Of a stretch of DNA of 64,000 bases, positions 1 to 8,455 are shown in pieces. Source of the stretch: Ramlibacter paludis (lineage in GTDB: Bacteria; Pseudomonadota; Gammaproteobacteria; Burkholderiales; Burkholderiaceae_C); assembly GCF_022012305.1 (NCBI RefSeq), contig NZ_JAKLTM010000001.1, positions 310,001-374,000 on the forward strand, written 5' to 3'. The notes beneath the pieces are model-generated. The model saw nothing but the letters and a program-made list of their open reading frames with translations, made no database searches and was not told the DNA's origin. A program made the translations under genes and the position numbers. Numbering within the stretch: position 1 is the first letter of the stretch; each line of letters starts with the position of its first letter.

Positions 1-568
1 TCTCGCGTTCGTACAAAGCCGCCGACACGCCGCCGCTCACCAGCGAGGCCGCGTAGTAGTCGACCACCGATCCGTAAAGGATGCCGGGCGGGCCGCCCGC
101 CGGACCCTGCAGCGCCGCCATGCCGGTCATGGTCTGCAGCACCTGGTCGTAGCCGGCCTTCTCGCGCAGCGGCCCGTCCTCGCCATAGCCGGTGACGGCG
201 CAGTAGACGAGGCGCGGATTGACGGCGCGCAGCTGTTCGTAGGCGATGCCCAGGCGCGGCGGCACCTCGGGGCGGAAGTTGTGCACCAGCACGTCGGCGG
301 TGCGCACCAGCGCCAGCAGCCGCCGCATATCGTCGGGCTGCTTCAGGTCCAGCACCATGCCGCGCTTGCTGCGGTTCACGCCGAGGAAGGCGCGGCTTTC
401 CGCTTCCAGCGTCGAGGGGTATTTGCGCAGGTTGTCGCCGGCGGGCGGCTCGATCTTGAGCACCTCGGCGCCCAGGTCGGCCAGCAGCGCGCAGCCGTAG
501 GGGCCGGCGATGTAGGCGCTCAGGTCGAGGACGCGGATGCCGGCCAGCGGCCCTTGGGATGCGTTCAT
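1..568 (-). CDS. CaiB/BaiF (family III) CoA-transferase, N-terminal part, cut by window edge
   Basis: The reading frame starts at an ATG at 568 and runs open to base 1, so only about 189 N-terminal residues are visible. The start 'GPLAGIRVLDLS', the segment 'LADLGAEVLKIEPP' and 'VNRSKRGMVLDLK' are hallmarks of family III CoA-transferases, which move CoA between carboxylic acids through a glutamyl/aspartyl-CoA intermediate. The catalytic Asp of the family corresponds to D141 in 'GYDQVLQ'. It follows the CitE-like lyase by 14 bases on the same strand and is the last visible gene of an operon beginning at 6339. Inference: it activates the acid that the neighbouring lyase cleaves as a CoA ester. 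The true substrate cannot be read from sequence. Confidence 0.93.
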   Translation of the reverse strand, partial: MNASQGPLAGIRVLDLSAYIAGPYGCALLADLGAEVLKIEPPAGDNLRKYPSTLEAESRAFLGVNRSKRGMVLDLKQPDDMRRLLALVRTADVLVHNFRPEVPPRLGIAYEQLRAVNPRLVYCAVTGYGEDGPLREKAGYDQVLQTMTGMAALQGPAGGPPGILYGSVVDYYAASLVSGGVSAALYERE

Positions 569-582
569 GGACGGCTTTCGGT

Positions 583-1452
583 TCAGGCGCCGGGCAACAG
601 TCCCAGCCGGCGCGCGGTGTCGACGATGGCGCGTGCGCGCAGCAGGAAGGGCCGGTCGATCATGCGGCCGTCGACGAGGAAGGCGCCGACGCCGGCGGCC
701 TCGGCCTGCTGCGCCGCCTGCGTCACGCGGTGCGCGTGCGCGATCTCCTCGTCGCTCGGACGGAAAGCGGCGTTGGCCAGCGCGACCTGGCTGGGATGGA
801 TGCAGGTCTTGCCGGCGTAGCCGAGGCGGCGCGCGAGCTGCGCCTCGGCCAGGTAGCCCTCGGTGTCGCGCACGTCGGCAAAGGCGCCGTCGTACGCGGC
901 CACGCCCGCTTCGCCGGCGGCCATGCGCACTGCAAACAGGACTTGCTGCACGGCGACGGTTTCGCGGCGCGCGATGCCCAGCGGCTCGAACAGGTCGCCC
1001 AGCCCCACCTGCAGGCCCATCACCCGCGGGTCGGCGCCGGCCATCGCGGCGGCGGCGCGCAAGGCGCGCGGCGTCTCGATGTTCAACAGCAGTTGCACCG
1101 GCTCGGCGACACCGTTGGCGCGCTCGGCGCGCGCGATGGCCTCGGCGGCGGCGCGCACGTCGGCGGCGGATTCCGGCTTGGGCAGATTCAGCACCTGCAG
1201 GCCGGGCTGCACGACGGCGGCCAGGTCGGCTTCGAAGTGCGGCGTGTCCATCGCGTTGACGCGCACGATGACCAGCTTGCCGTGCGTGTCCGGGCCGGCG
1301 CGCAGCCAGTCGCCGACGGTGACTCGCGCTTCGGCCTTGCGCTCCTCGGCCACCGCGTCTTCCAGGTCGATCGAAATCCCATCGGCTTCGCCGGCCAGCG
1401 CCTTGGCGAACAGTTCCGGCCGCGAGCCGGGCACGAACAGCTTGCTTCTCAT
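583..1452 (-). CDS. HpcH/HpaI aldolase - citrate lyase beta (CitE-like) family lyase
   Basis: 289 residues starting 'MRSKLFVPGSRPELF', a typical CitE-like opening. 'GISIDLEDAV' (about residues 25-34) carries the acidic metal ligands, 'GLQVGLGDL' lies mid-protein, and 'KTCIHPSQV' near the C terminus is the conserved CoA-binding segment. Stand-alone CitE-like enzymes cleave beta-hydroxyacyl-CoAs such as malyl-CoA, citramalyl-CoA or HMG-CoA with Mg2+. The ATG overlaps the stop of the upstream hydroxyacid oxidase by four bases (ATGA), so translation is coupled. Next to a CoA-transferase this fits cleavage of an activated hydroxy-dicarboxylate, for example citramalyl-CoA; that substrate is an inference. 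Confidence 0.92.
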   Translation of the reverse strand: MRSKLFVPGSRPELFAKALAGEADGISIDLEDAVAEERKAEARVTVGDWLRAGPDTHGKLVIVRVNAMDTPHFEADLAAVVQPGLQVLNLPKPESAADVRAAAEAIARAERANGVAEPVQLLLNIETPRALRAAAAMAGADPRVMGLQVGLGDLFEPLGIARRETVAVQQVLFAVRMAAGEAGVAAYDGAFADVRDTEGYLAEAQLARRLGYAGKTCIHPSQVALANAAFRPSDEEIAHAHRVTQAAQQAEAAGVGAFLVDGRMIDRPFLLRARAIVDTARRLGLLPGA

Positions 1453-2675
1453 GCCCCGCAGGATAGCGCCGGCACGACGCGGCCGTCGCGCACCTGCTCC
1501 AGCCGCGTGATGCCCAGCAGCGCCATGTTGCGGTGGATCTCCTGCTGCAGCAGCGCGATGCCGTGGGCCGCGCCGGCTTCGCCGCCGACCGCGGCCGCAT
1601 AGAGGAAGGGCCGGCCGACGAAGACGAAGCGGGCGCCCAGCGCGATCGCTTTCAGCACGTCGCTGCCGCGGCGCACGCCGCTGTCCATCATCACCGGCAG
1701 CCCGGGCACCGCGGCCACCACCGCCGGCAAGGCCTGCAGCGGCGAGATCGCGCCATCGAGCTGGCGGCCGCCGTGGTTGGAAACGATCAGGCCGTCGGCG
1801 CCGCAATCACGCGCGTCGCGGGCGTCCTCCGCGCTCAGGATGCCCTTGACGACCAGGTTGCCTTTCCAGCGGGCGCGGATCAGCCGCAGGTGCTCCCAGC
1901 CCAGGTGGTCGCGCGCGCCGAAGTCGCGCACGGCGTTGCGGGACAGGATGGGTGCGCCGCGCACGGCCTGCGAATTCTCGAAGTGCGGCATGCCGTGCGT
2001 GACCAGCGTGCGCAAGGCCGTGCCGACAAGCCAGCGCGGATGCGTGAGGCCCTGCCAGGCCAGCGACACGCTGGGCCGCAAGGGGCTGGAGAAACCGACG
2101 CGCACATGGTTCTCGCGATTGCCGGACACGGCGGTGTCGGCCGTCACGACCAGCGTGCCGTAGCCGGCGCGGGCCACGCGGTCGACCAGCGCCTCGATGC
2201 GCGCCGGCTCGCCCGGCACGTAGGCCTGGAACCAGGCATCGGCGTTCGCCGCGCGCACGTCTTCCAGCGCGATCAGGCCGGTGCCGCTGCACAGCATGGG
2301 AATGTTGGCCGCGGCGGCGGCACGCGCCAGCGCGATGTCGCCGCGGTAGGCGCTCAGCGCGCACATGCCCATGGGCGCGATGCCGAAGGGCGCGGACCAG
2401 GTGTGGCCGAACAGCGGGGTGGCCTGCGAGCGCTGCGCCACGCCCTGCAGGACGCGCGGCACGAAGCGCCAGGCGTCGAAGGCGCTGCGGTTTTCGTGCA
2501 AGGAGGTGTCGGTCTCGCAGCCGCCCGCCACGTAGCCGAACACCGGCCGCGGCAGCAGGCGGCGCGCGGCCGGCTCGAAGTCCTCCAGCGAGAGGATGCC
2601 GCGCAGGCGCCGCGGCGTGCCGGGCGCCACGGTGCGCGAACCGCCGCTCGCGGCGAGGACGCCCGACGCGCTCAT
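1449..2675 (-). CDS. FMN-dependent alpha-hydroxy acid oxidase/dehydrogenase (LldD family)
   Basis: 408 residues. The FMN-dependent TIM-barrel motifs are present: 'PFGIAPMGM' (97-104), 'FQAYVP' (149-154), the FMN-contacting Lys277 in 'LVVKGIL', the catalytic His301 with Arg304 in 'SNHGGRQLDG', and 'MDSGVRRGSDVLKA' (330-343) binding the FMN phosphate. The family oxidises L-2-hydroxy acids (lactate, glycolate, mandelate) to 2-oxo acids. Both ends overlap neighbours by ATGA (start with the Bug receptor stop, stop with the lyase start), so it is firmly within the operon. No membrane anchor is evident. Whether it acts as an oxidase or passes electrons to the respiratory chain cannot be decided here. 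Confidence 0.9.
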   Translation of the reverse strand: MSASGVLAASGGSRTVAPGTPRRLRGILSLEDFEPAARRLLPRPVFGYVAGGCETDTSLHENRSAFDAWRFVPRVLQGVAQRSQATPLFGHTWSAPFGIAPMGMCALSAYRGDIALARAAAAANIPMLCSGTGLIALEDVRAANADAWFQAYVPGEPARIEALVDRVARAGYGTLVVTADTAVSGNRENHVRVGFSSPLRPSVSLAWQGLTHPRWLVGTALRTLVTHGMPHFENSQAVRGAPILSRNAVRDFGARDHLGWEHLRLIRARWKGNLVVKGILSAEDARDARDCGADGLIVSNHGGRQLDGAISPLQALPAVVAAVPGLPVMMDSGVRRGSDVLKAIALGARFVFVGRPFLYAAAVGGEAGAAHGIALLQQEIHRNMALLGITRLEQVRDGRVVPALSCGA

Positions 2676-3643
2676 TCCGGCTTGATGTCGGCGGCCTTGG
2701 CCACCTGCTTCCAGCGCTCGATCTCCTGCGCGATGAAGGCCTCGAACTCCGCCGGCTTCATCGACGCGGGCTCCGCGCCTTCCTTCAGGAAGAACTCCTT
2801 CATGTCGGCCGACAGGATGATCTTGTTGATCTCGGTGTTGAGGCGGTCCACCACCGGCTGCGGCGTGCCCGCCGGTGCCAGCACGCCCCACCACAGCTCG
2901 CTCGCGCTGCCCTTGTAGCCGGACTGCTCCAGCGAAGGCAGGTCGGGCGCGACCGGCGAACGCGTGGCCGAGGTCACGGCCAGCGCTCGCACGCGGCCGC
3001 CCTTCACCTGGCCGAGGATCGAGGGCGCACTGGCCACCAGCACCTGGATCTGGCCGCCCAGCAGGTCGTTGGTGGCCGGCCCCATGCCCTTGTACGGCAC
3101 GTGCGTCATCCGGATGTTGGCCGCATCGGTGAACAGCTCGGTGGCGAAGTGGTTGATGCTGCCCGCGCCCGAGGTGCCGTAATTCAGCTTGCCCGGATTG
3201 GCCTTGGCCGCCGCGACGAGTTCGCCGATGGTCTTGTACGGCGAGTCGTTCGACACGGTGATCAGCATCGGGCCCTTGCCCAGCATGGCCACCGGCTTGA
3301 AGCTCTTGATCGCGTCGTACTGCAGGTTGGTGCGGATCGCCGCACCGGTGGTGAAGGTGGACGAGAGCACCACCAGGTTGTAGCCATCGGGCGGCGCCTT
3401 GGCGACGAAGGCGTTGGCCAGCACGCCGCCGCCCGCGGGCTTGTTGTCCACCACCACCGGCTGCCCGAGCGCTTCGGACAGCTTCTTGCCGATGGCACGG
3501 GCGAAGGTGTCGTTGGAACCGCCGGGCGCGCTGCCCACCACCAGCGTGATGGGCTTGGCGGGCCAGGCCTGCGCCTGCGCCGCACCGGCAACGGCCAGGG
3601 CGCAGGCGAATGCGAGCGCGCCGCGCACAACCAAAGTCTTCAT
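2672..3643 (-). CDS. Bug/TctC-family periplasmic solute-binding protein
   Basis: 323 residues. A Sec signal peptide (residues 1-24, ending 'GAAQAQA') is followed by 'WPAKPITLVVGSAPGGSNDT' and 'GQPVVVDNKPAGGG', the two beta-strand/loop motifs that bind carboxylates in Bug receptors, and 'HVPYKGMGPA' mid-protein. Bug proteins capture organic acids in the periplasm and normally hand them to TctA/TctB permeases, which are absent nearby. A good Shine-Dalgarno (aaggagac) precedes the ATG at 3643. It is the second of two adjacent Bug genes in this operon and differs clearly from the first, so a very recent duplication is unlikely. Confidence 0.95.
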   Translation of the reverse strand: MKTLVVRGALAFACALAVAGAAQAQAWPAKPITLVVGSAPGGSNDTFARAIGKKLSEALGQPVVVDNKPAGGGVLANAFVAKAPPDGYNLVVLSSTFTTGAAIRTNLQYDAIKSFKPVAMLGKGPMLITVSNDSPYKTIGELVAAAKANPGKLNYGTSGAGSINHFATELFTDAANIRMTHVPYKGMGPATNDLLGGQIQVLVASAPSILGQVKGGRVRALAVTSATRSPVAPDLPSLEQSGYKGSASELWWGVLAPAGTPQPVVDRLNTEINKIILSADMKEFFLKEGAEPASMKPAEFEAFIAQEIERWKQVAKAADIKPE

Positions 3644-3675
3644 GCTTGTCTCCTTGTGTTCTGGACTGCGAGGCT

Positions 3676-4635
3676 TCACTCGATGCGGATGTTGGCCTCG
3701 CGGATCAGCGTACCCCATTTCGCATGCTCGGCGCGGATGTAGGCGGCGAACTGCTGCGCCGTGCCGGGCGTGGGCTCGCTGCCTTCCTGCGCCAGCTTCT
3801 CCTTGACCTCCGGCCGCGCCAGCACCTTCACCGTTTCCGCATTGATGCGCGCGACGATGTCGGCCGGCATGCCCGCCGGGCCTACCAGGCCCAGCCAGGT
3901 GGTGGCGTCGAAACCGGGATAGCCATGTTCGGCAATGGCGGGCACGTTGGGCAGCGCACCGATGCGCTTGGCCGAGCTCACCGCCAGCGCGCGGATCTTG
4001 CCCGCGGTGAGCTGCGGCATCACCGACACCGTGCTGCCGAAGTAGGTTTCCACCGTGCCACCCAGCAGGTCGGTCATGGCCGGCCCGGCGCCCTTGTACG
4101 GCACCTGCAGCACCTGGAGGTTGGCGCGCCGCTCCAGCATCTCGCCGGCCAGGTGGCCCACGGTGCCGTTGCCGGCCTGGGCCACGCCGATCTTGCGCGT
4201 CTTGGCGGCCGCCACGAAATCGGCAAAGGTCTTGAAGGGCGAGTCGGGGCGCACCACCAGCACCACCGGCTGTTCCGACACCGACACGATGGGCGTCAGG
4301 TCCTTGAGCGGATCGAAAGGCATCTTCGCGTACAGCGCCGGATTGATGGCGAGGTTGGCTGCCTGCCCCATGCCGATGGTGTAGCCGTCGGGCGCGGCCT
4401 TGGCCACCGCGTCCAGGCCGATGTTGCCGCCGGCGCCGGGCTTGTTGTCGATGACGATGGTCCAGCCCAGCGCCGTGGTGAGCTTCTCCGCGATCAGCCG
4501 GGAGGTGGCGTCGGTGCCGCCGCCGGGCGGGAAAGGCACCACCAGGCGGATGGGCCGCGCCGGATAGCCGCCCTGCGCGAAGGCCGGGGCCAGGGTGGCG
4601 GCGGCTGCGCCGGCGAGGAATTGGCGTCTCTGCAT
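3676..4635 (-). CDS. Bug/TctC-family periplasmic solute-binding protein
   Basis: 319 residues. It starts 'MQRRQFLAGAAAATLAPAFA', a signal peptide with an RR pair that could be Tat-like, then 'YPARPIRLVVPFPPGGGTD' and 'GWTIVIDNKPGAGG', the canonical Bug ligand-loop motifs, and 'QVPYKGAGPA'. It lies 32 bases upstream of the second Bug gene and 23 bases downstream of the RraA-like gene, with its own aaggagac ribosome site. Ligand unknown; by family it is a carboxylic acid, and by context probably the hydroxy acid consumed by this operon. Two receptors for one operon suggests either two related substrates or one receptor serving a sensory role. Confidence 0.95.
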   Translation of the reverse strand: MQRRQFLAGAAAATLAPAFAQGGYPARPIRLVVPFPPGGGTDATSRLIAEKLTTALGWTIVIDNKPGAGGNIGLDAVAKAAPDGYTIGMGQAANLAINPALYAKMPFDPLKDLTPIVSVSEQPVVLVVRPDSPFKTFADFVAAAKTRKIGVAQAGNGTVGHLAGEMLERRANLQVLQVPYKGAGPAMTDLLGGTVETYFGSTVSVMPQLTAGKIRALAVSSAKRIGALPNVPAIAEHGYPGFDATTWLGLVGPAGMPADIVARINAETVKVLARPEVKEKLAQEGSEPTPGTAQQFAAYIRAEHAKWGTLIREANIRIE

Positions 4636-4658
4636 GCTTGTCTCCTTTGTCGTTCGTC

Positions 4659-5351
4659 TCAGACCGGGCAACCCTTCTGGCGCAGCAGGGCGTTGAAGCG
4701 TTCGGGGTCGGGCGCACCGGCCTTGTTGCCGGCGCGGATCTTGTCTTCGCGCGCCGCATGCGCGCGCACCAAGGGCAACAGGGTAGCAACTTGCGAGGCC
4801 GGCACGGCCAGTACGCCGTCGGCGTCGCCCAGGACCAGGTCGCCGGGCGCCACGCTCATGCCGGCGCAGGCGACGGGCACGTTCACCTCGCCGGGGCCGT
4901 CCTTGCTGGGGCCGCGGTGGGTGTGGCCGCGCGCGTAGACCGCGATGCCGCCTTCGGCCCACTCGGCCAGGTCGCGCACGGCGCCGTCGACCACGAAGCC
5001 GGCGATGCCGCGGGCGATGGCGGTGGTGCGCATCAGGCCGCCGATGAGGGCCTGCGTGAGGTCGCCGGCGCCGTCGATCACGATCACGTCGCCGGGCTGC
5101 GCCATCTGCAGCGCCACGTGGATCATCAGGTTGTCGCCGGGGCGCACGCGCACCGTGAGGGCCGGGCCGCACAGGTGCAGCTTGAGGTCGGCGTGGTAGG
5201 CCGTGAGGCCCAGCGCGCCGACGCTGCGGCCCAGGCTGTCGCTGGCGTGCGCGACGGGGACGCCGCGGAAGGCGGCGAGGAGTTCGAGGTCCACGGACTC
5301 GACGCGGGGGTGGACTGCGTAGCCGGGAGGCCAGGCGGCTGTGTTGCTCAT
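4659..5351 (-). CDS. RraA/HMG-CHA aldolase-like protein
   Basis: 230 residues of the RraA-like superfamily, often labelled demethylmenaquinone methyltransferase. Conserved stretches: 'HASDSLGR' (residues 35-42), 'GPALTVRVRPGDN', 'VIVIDGAGDLTQALIGGL', 'GFVVDGAVRDL' and 'VLGDADGVLAVP'. The Gly-rich segment and the R-D pair in 'GAVRD' match metal- and pyruvate-binding residues of 4-hydroxy-4-methyl-2-oxoglutarate/4-carboxy-4-hydroxy-2-oxoadipate aldolases. In catabolic operons such members act as class II pyruvate aldolases or oxaloacetate decarboxylases; true RraA is an RNase E inhibitor. The metabolic context here favours an aldolase or decarboxylase (inference). The stop of the upstream dehydrogenase lies one base beyond this start. 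Confidence 0.85.
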   Translation of the reverse strand: MSNTAAWPPGYAVHPRVESVDLELLAAFRGVPVAHASDSLGRSVGALGLTAYHADLKLHLCGPALTVRVRPGDNLMIHVALQMAQPGDVIVIDGAGDLTQALIGGLMRTTAIARGIAGFVVDGAVRDLAEWAEGGIAVYARGHTHRGPSKDGPGEVNVPVACAGMSVAPGDLVLGDADGVLAVPASQVATLLPLVRAHAAREDKIRAGNKAGAPDPERFNALLRQKGCPV

Positions 5352-5352
5352 G

Positions 5353-6339
5353 TCAGGCGATGGTGGTGGTCTGGAGGGTGGCGGGATTGACGCAGCTGCG
5401 CGCGTCCGGCGGGTTACCTTGCAGGAAGGAGAGCACGTTGCGCGCGGCGCCTTCCGCCATGGCGGCAAGCGCCGCGGCGGTGGAGCCGCCCACGTGCGGC
5501 GTGAGCACCACGTTGTTCAGGTGGGTCAGCGGATGGTCGGCGGGCAACGGTTCGGTGGCCATGGTGTCGAGGCCGACGCCGGTGACGCGGCCATCGCCCA
5601 GCCGCTCGATGAGGGCCGCTTCGTCGACGACTTCGCCGCGCGCGGTGTTCACCAGCAGCGCGCCACGCGGCAGGCGGTCGAGCGCGGCGGCGTCGAGCAA
5701 GTTGCGGGTCGCGCGGGTCAGCGGCACGTGCAGGCTCAGCACGTCGCTCACCGGCAGCAGCGATTCGAGGCTCGCATGGAGCTGCACGCCGGCCACCGGC
5801 GACGGGCCGGCGAGCATCGGGTCGTGCGCATGCACCTCCATGCCCAGCGCCTGCGCCACGCGCGCGACGCGCTGGCCGACCTGGCCGAAGCCCAGCAGGC
5901 CCAGGCGGCGGCCGCCCAGCTGCAGGCCGTCCTGCGCGCGGGTCCAGCGGCCTTCGCGCAGTTCGTGGTCCAGGTGCGCGATGCGGCGGGCCACGGCGAG
6001 CATCAGGCCGATGGTGAGTTCGGCCACCGACTGCGCGTTGGCGCCCGGCGTCACGTACACCGGGATGCCGCGCTGCGTGGCGGCGTCGACGGCGATGTTG
6101 CTCACGCCGACGCCGTGCTTGGAGATCACCTTCAGGCTGGGGCAGGCCGCGATGGCGGCGGCGGAGAGATCGACCGTGCGCGAGATCACGGCGTCGAAGG
6201 GCTGGGCGGCGAGTTGCGCCTCGACTTCGGCGGCGCCGTCGCCATCGCGCAGGAAGGCGACGTCGCAGCCGTGCTGCTGCAGCAGGGCCAGCCCCGCCGG
6301 CGCCAGCCTGGCCGCGGTCACGAAAACCTTGAACGTCAT
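5353..6339 (-). CDS. D-isomer-specific 2-hydroxyacid dehydrogenase
   Basis: 328 residues and first gene of the operon. Rossmann NAD-binding motif 'LLGFGQVG' (148-155), substrate-binding Arg234 in 'VNTARGEVVDE', acid Glu263 in 'MATEP' and catalytic His282 in 'LTPHVGGST' form the family's Arg-Glu-His triad. The family interconverts 2-oxo and D-2-hydroxy acids with NAD(P)H (phosphoglycerate, glyoxylate and hydroxypyruvate reductases). The C terminus is short, so the serine-binding ACT domain of biosynthetic SerA is missing. This supports a catabolic enzyme. It is transcribed divergently from the LysR gene at 6415 across a 75-base gap. Confidence 0.92.
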   Translation of the reverse strand: MTFKVFVTAARLAPAGLALLQQHGCDVAFLRDGDGAAEVEAQLAAQPFDAVISRTVDLSAAAIAACPSLKVISKHGVGVSNIAVDAATQRGIPVYVTPGANAQSVAELTIGLMLAVARRIAHLDHELREGRWTRAQDGLQLGGRRLGLLGFGQVGQRVARVAQALGMEVHAHDPMLAGPSPVAGVQLHASLESLLPVSDVLSLHVPLTRATRNLLDAAALDRLPRGALLVNTARGEVVDEAALIERLGDGRVTGVGLDTMATEPLPADHPLTHLNNVVLTPHVGGSTAAALAAMAEGAARNVLSFLQGNPPDARSCVNPATLQTTTIA

Positions 6340-6414
6340 GGCGGCGGATTCTGGAAGGCGGGATTCATTCCGTCCATTCGATAATGCTCATGGATTCATG
6401 ACCCGAAGCAATCG
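6340..6414. promoter_or_regulatory. Divergent control region, candidate LysR site
   Basis: The 75-base gap separates the divergent hydroxyacid dehydrogenase operon and its LysR-type regulator. It is AT-richer than the flanks. A direct repeat ggattcat occurs at 6361-6368 and 6392-6399, the second copy lying in the near-palindrome catggattcatg (6389-6400); both could form recognition and activation half-sites of a LysR dimer pair. Placement is typical for LysR control, but the exact site is a guess. Confidence 0.4.
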
Positions 6415-7320
6415 ATGGACCTGCACCTGCGCGACCTGCGCTTCTTCGAGACCGTGGCCGACCTGGGCCACCTGGGCCAGGCGGCGGAACAGGTGGGCCG
6501 CTCGCAGCCGGCGCTGACCAAGTGCATCCAGCGGCTGGAGCTGCAGATCGGCAGCCCGCTGTTCGAGCGCGCCGGCCGCGGCATCCGCCTCACGCCGGTC
6601 GGCGAGGTGCTGCTGGCGCGCTGCCGCCTGCTGCGCGCGGCCAGCGACGAAGTGCTGCGCGAGGTGCGCGACTTCGCGCAGGGCTCGGCCGGCCAGGTCG
6701 CGCTGGGCAGCGGCCCGATCGCGGCCGAACACCTGGTGCCCGAGCTGTGCCGCGCGGTGCTGGCCGACATGCCGCGGGTGAAGATGGACGTGATGGTGGG
6801 CCCGAGCTTCGAGCTGCGTTCGCTGCTGCGCCAGGGCAAGCTCGACCTGCTGGTGGGCCTGGCGGTCGACAGCGACCCGGAGCTGGTGTCGCATCCGCTG
6901 GTGGAAGACGTGGTGGTGGTCGCGGCCGACCGCAAGCACCCGGTGTTCGAGCGCGCGCGGGTGACCATGCCCGCCTTGCTCGACTACGGCTGGGCGCTGC
7001 CCAGCGCGCACATCCCCAGCCGCCAGTGGCTGGACCTGGCCTTCAGCGGCCGCGGCTTGCCGGCACCCGACGTCAAGGTCGAAAGCGGCTCGATCGCCCT
7101 GCTGCCGCGCATGGTGGAGCGCACGCAGTTGCTCACCTTCGTCTCGCGCCACACCCTGTCTCTGGAGCGCGGCGCCGCGCTGCGCGAGGTGAAGCTGCAG
7201 GCGACGACGCTGCGCCGCAGCCTGGGCGTGACGCACCGGCGCGCGGGTTACCTGTCGCCGGCGACGCAGCGGGTGCTGAAGCTGTTGAAGCAGAAGGGCA
7301 AGAGCTTTTTCTCGCCTTGA
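6415..7320 (+). CDS. LysR-type transcriptional regulator
   Basis: 301 residues. The N-terminal winged HTH (residues 1-65) reads 'LRFFETVADLGHLGQAAEQV' then 'SQPALTKCIQRLE' and 'LFERAGRGIRLTPVGE', the standard LysR pattern. The remaining about 230 residues form the periplasmic-binding-protein-like effector domain. It is divergent from the hydroxyacid dehydrogenase operon, the usual arrangement for a local activator responding to a pathway acid. The stop lies 34 bases before the next same-strand gene, which seems functionally unrelated. Confidence 0.93.
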   Translation: MDLHLRDLRFFETVADLGHLGQAAEQVGRSQPALTKCIQRLELQIGSPLFERAGRGIRLTPVGEVLLARCRLLRAASDEVLREVRDFAQGSAGQVALGSGPIAAEHLVPELCRAVLADMPRVKMDVMVGPSFELRSLLRQGKLDLLVGLAVDSDPELVSHPLVEDVVVVAADRKHPVFERARVTMPALLDYGWALPSAHIPSRQWLDLAFSGRGLPAPDVKVESGSIALLPRMVERTQLLTFVSRHTLSLERGAALREVKLQATTLRRSLGVTHRRAGYLSPATQRVLKLLKQKGKSFFSP

Positions 7321-7354
7321 CGCTATGCTGTCGGCTCCAACGCGGAGGCCTCCC

Positions 7355-8443
7355 ATGAAACGCTTCGCCTGCGGCTGCCTGCTGCCGCTCTTCAGCGCGC
7401 TGCTGCCCACCGACGCGAGCGCCGAGGGCTGCGACCCGCGCTACCTGAAGTCGCCGCAGTTCGGCGCCGAGGACTGCCGCTTCCAGAACCCGCCCAATCC
7501 CGATGCCAAGCCACAGCGATCGAGCTGGGACATCTGGAAGCGCTTCGTGCTGGAGTCCAAGCAGGGCACGGTGCCGGTCGACCCGATTCCCGTGCGCATG
7601 CTCGATCGCGCCGCGCTGGCCGCGCTCGACGTCACTGCCAACCACATCATCCGCCTCGGCCACTCGTCGCACCTGCTCAAGCTGCGCGGCAAGTACTGGC
7701 TGATCGACCCCGTGTTCGGGCCGCGCGCATCCCCGGTCACCTGGGCCGGGCCGCTGCGCTTCCACGCGCCGCCGCTGGCGCTCGCCGACGTGCCACCCAT
7801 CGAGGCGCTGGTGCTCTCGCACGACCACTACGACCATCTCGACGTGCCGACCATCGAGGCGCTGAAGGACCGTGTGCAGCGCTACCTGGTGCCGCTGGGC
7901 GTGGGTGCGCGGCTGCGCGACTGGGGCATCGCCGCCGACAAGATCGAGGAATACGACTGGTGGCAGGAAGGCAAGTGGGGCGAAGTCACCGTGACGGCCG
8001 CGCCGGCGCAGCACTTCTCGGGCCGCACGCTGTGGGACCGCAACAAGACGCTGTGGGCCTCATGGTCGCTGCGCAGCGGCAACGACCACATCTTCTACAG
8101 CGGCGACTCGGGCTACTTCGCCGGTTTCGCGGAGATCGGCAAGCGGCTGCCGAAGATCGACGTCGCCCTGATGGAAAACGGCGCCTACGACAGCTACTGG
8201 CCGCAGGTGCACATGGCGCCCGAGGAAACCGTGCGCGCCTTCCAGGACCTGGGCGCGCGCACGCTCTACCTGGTGCACAACAGCACCTTCGACCTCGCCT
8301 TCCACGGCTGGCGCGAGCCGCTGGAGCGCGTGTCGGCGCTGGCGCAGCAGCGCGGCATCGACCTCGCCACGCCGGAGATCGGGGAGGTGTTGACGATGGG
8401 GAAGGCGCGCGTCAACAAGCGCTGGTGGGAAGGCTTGCGCTAG
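7355..8443 (+). CDS. Exported metallo-beta-lactamase-fold hydrolase (NAPE-PLD/RomA-like)
   Basis: 362 residues from the ATG at 7355, preferred over the in-frame ATG at 7325 because gcggagg lies 7 bases upstream of it and a signal peptide (residues 1-23) then starts the protein. The zinc-hydrolase motif HxHxDH is H156-D-H158-Y-D160-H161. 'RLGHSSHLLKL', 'YWLIDPVF', 'APAQHFSGR' and 'YSGDSGYF' match the NAPE-PLD/UlaG-like branch, whose known members hydrolyse phosphodiesters of N-acyl-ethanolamine phospholipids. Likely periplasmic. It is immediately convergent with a glycerophosphodiester phosphodiesterase. A shared phospholipid-turnover role is inference. Confidence 0.88.
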   Translation: MKRFACGCLLPLFSALLPTDASAEGCDPRYLKSPQFGAEDCRFQNPPNPDAKPQRSSWDIWKRFVLESKQGTVPVDPIPVRMLDRAALAALDVTANHIIRLGHSSHLLKLRGKYWLIDPVFGPRASPVTWAGPLRFHAPPLALADVPPIEALVLSHDHYDHLDVPTIEALKDRVQRYLVPLGVGARLRDWGIAADKIEEYDWWQEGKWGEVTVTAAPAQHFSGRTLWDRNKTLWASWSLRSGNDHIFYSGDSGYFAGFAEIGKRLPKIDVALMENGAYDSYWPQVHMAPEETVRAFQDLGARTLYLVHNSTFDLAFHGWREPLERVSALAQQRGIDLATPEIGEVLTMGKARVNKRWWEGLR

Positions 8444-8455
8444 TCGCCCCGCCCT

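Noticed and set aside
1533-2918. Long antisense frames on the plus strand across the minus-strand operon
   Set aside because: His/Ala/Arg/Gly-rich composition is a GC-skew shadow and no family motif appears.
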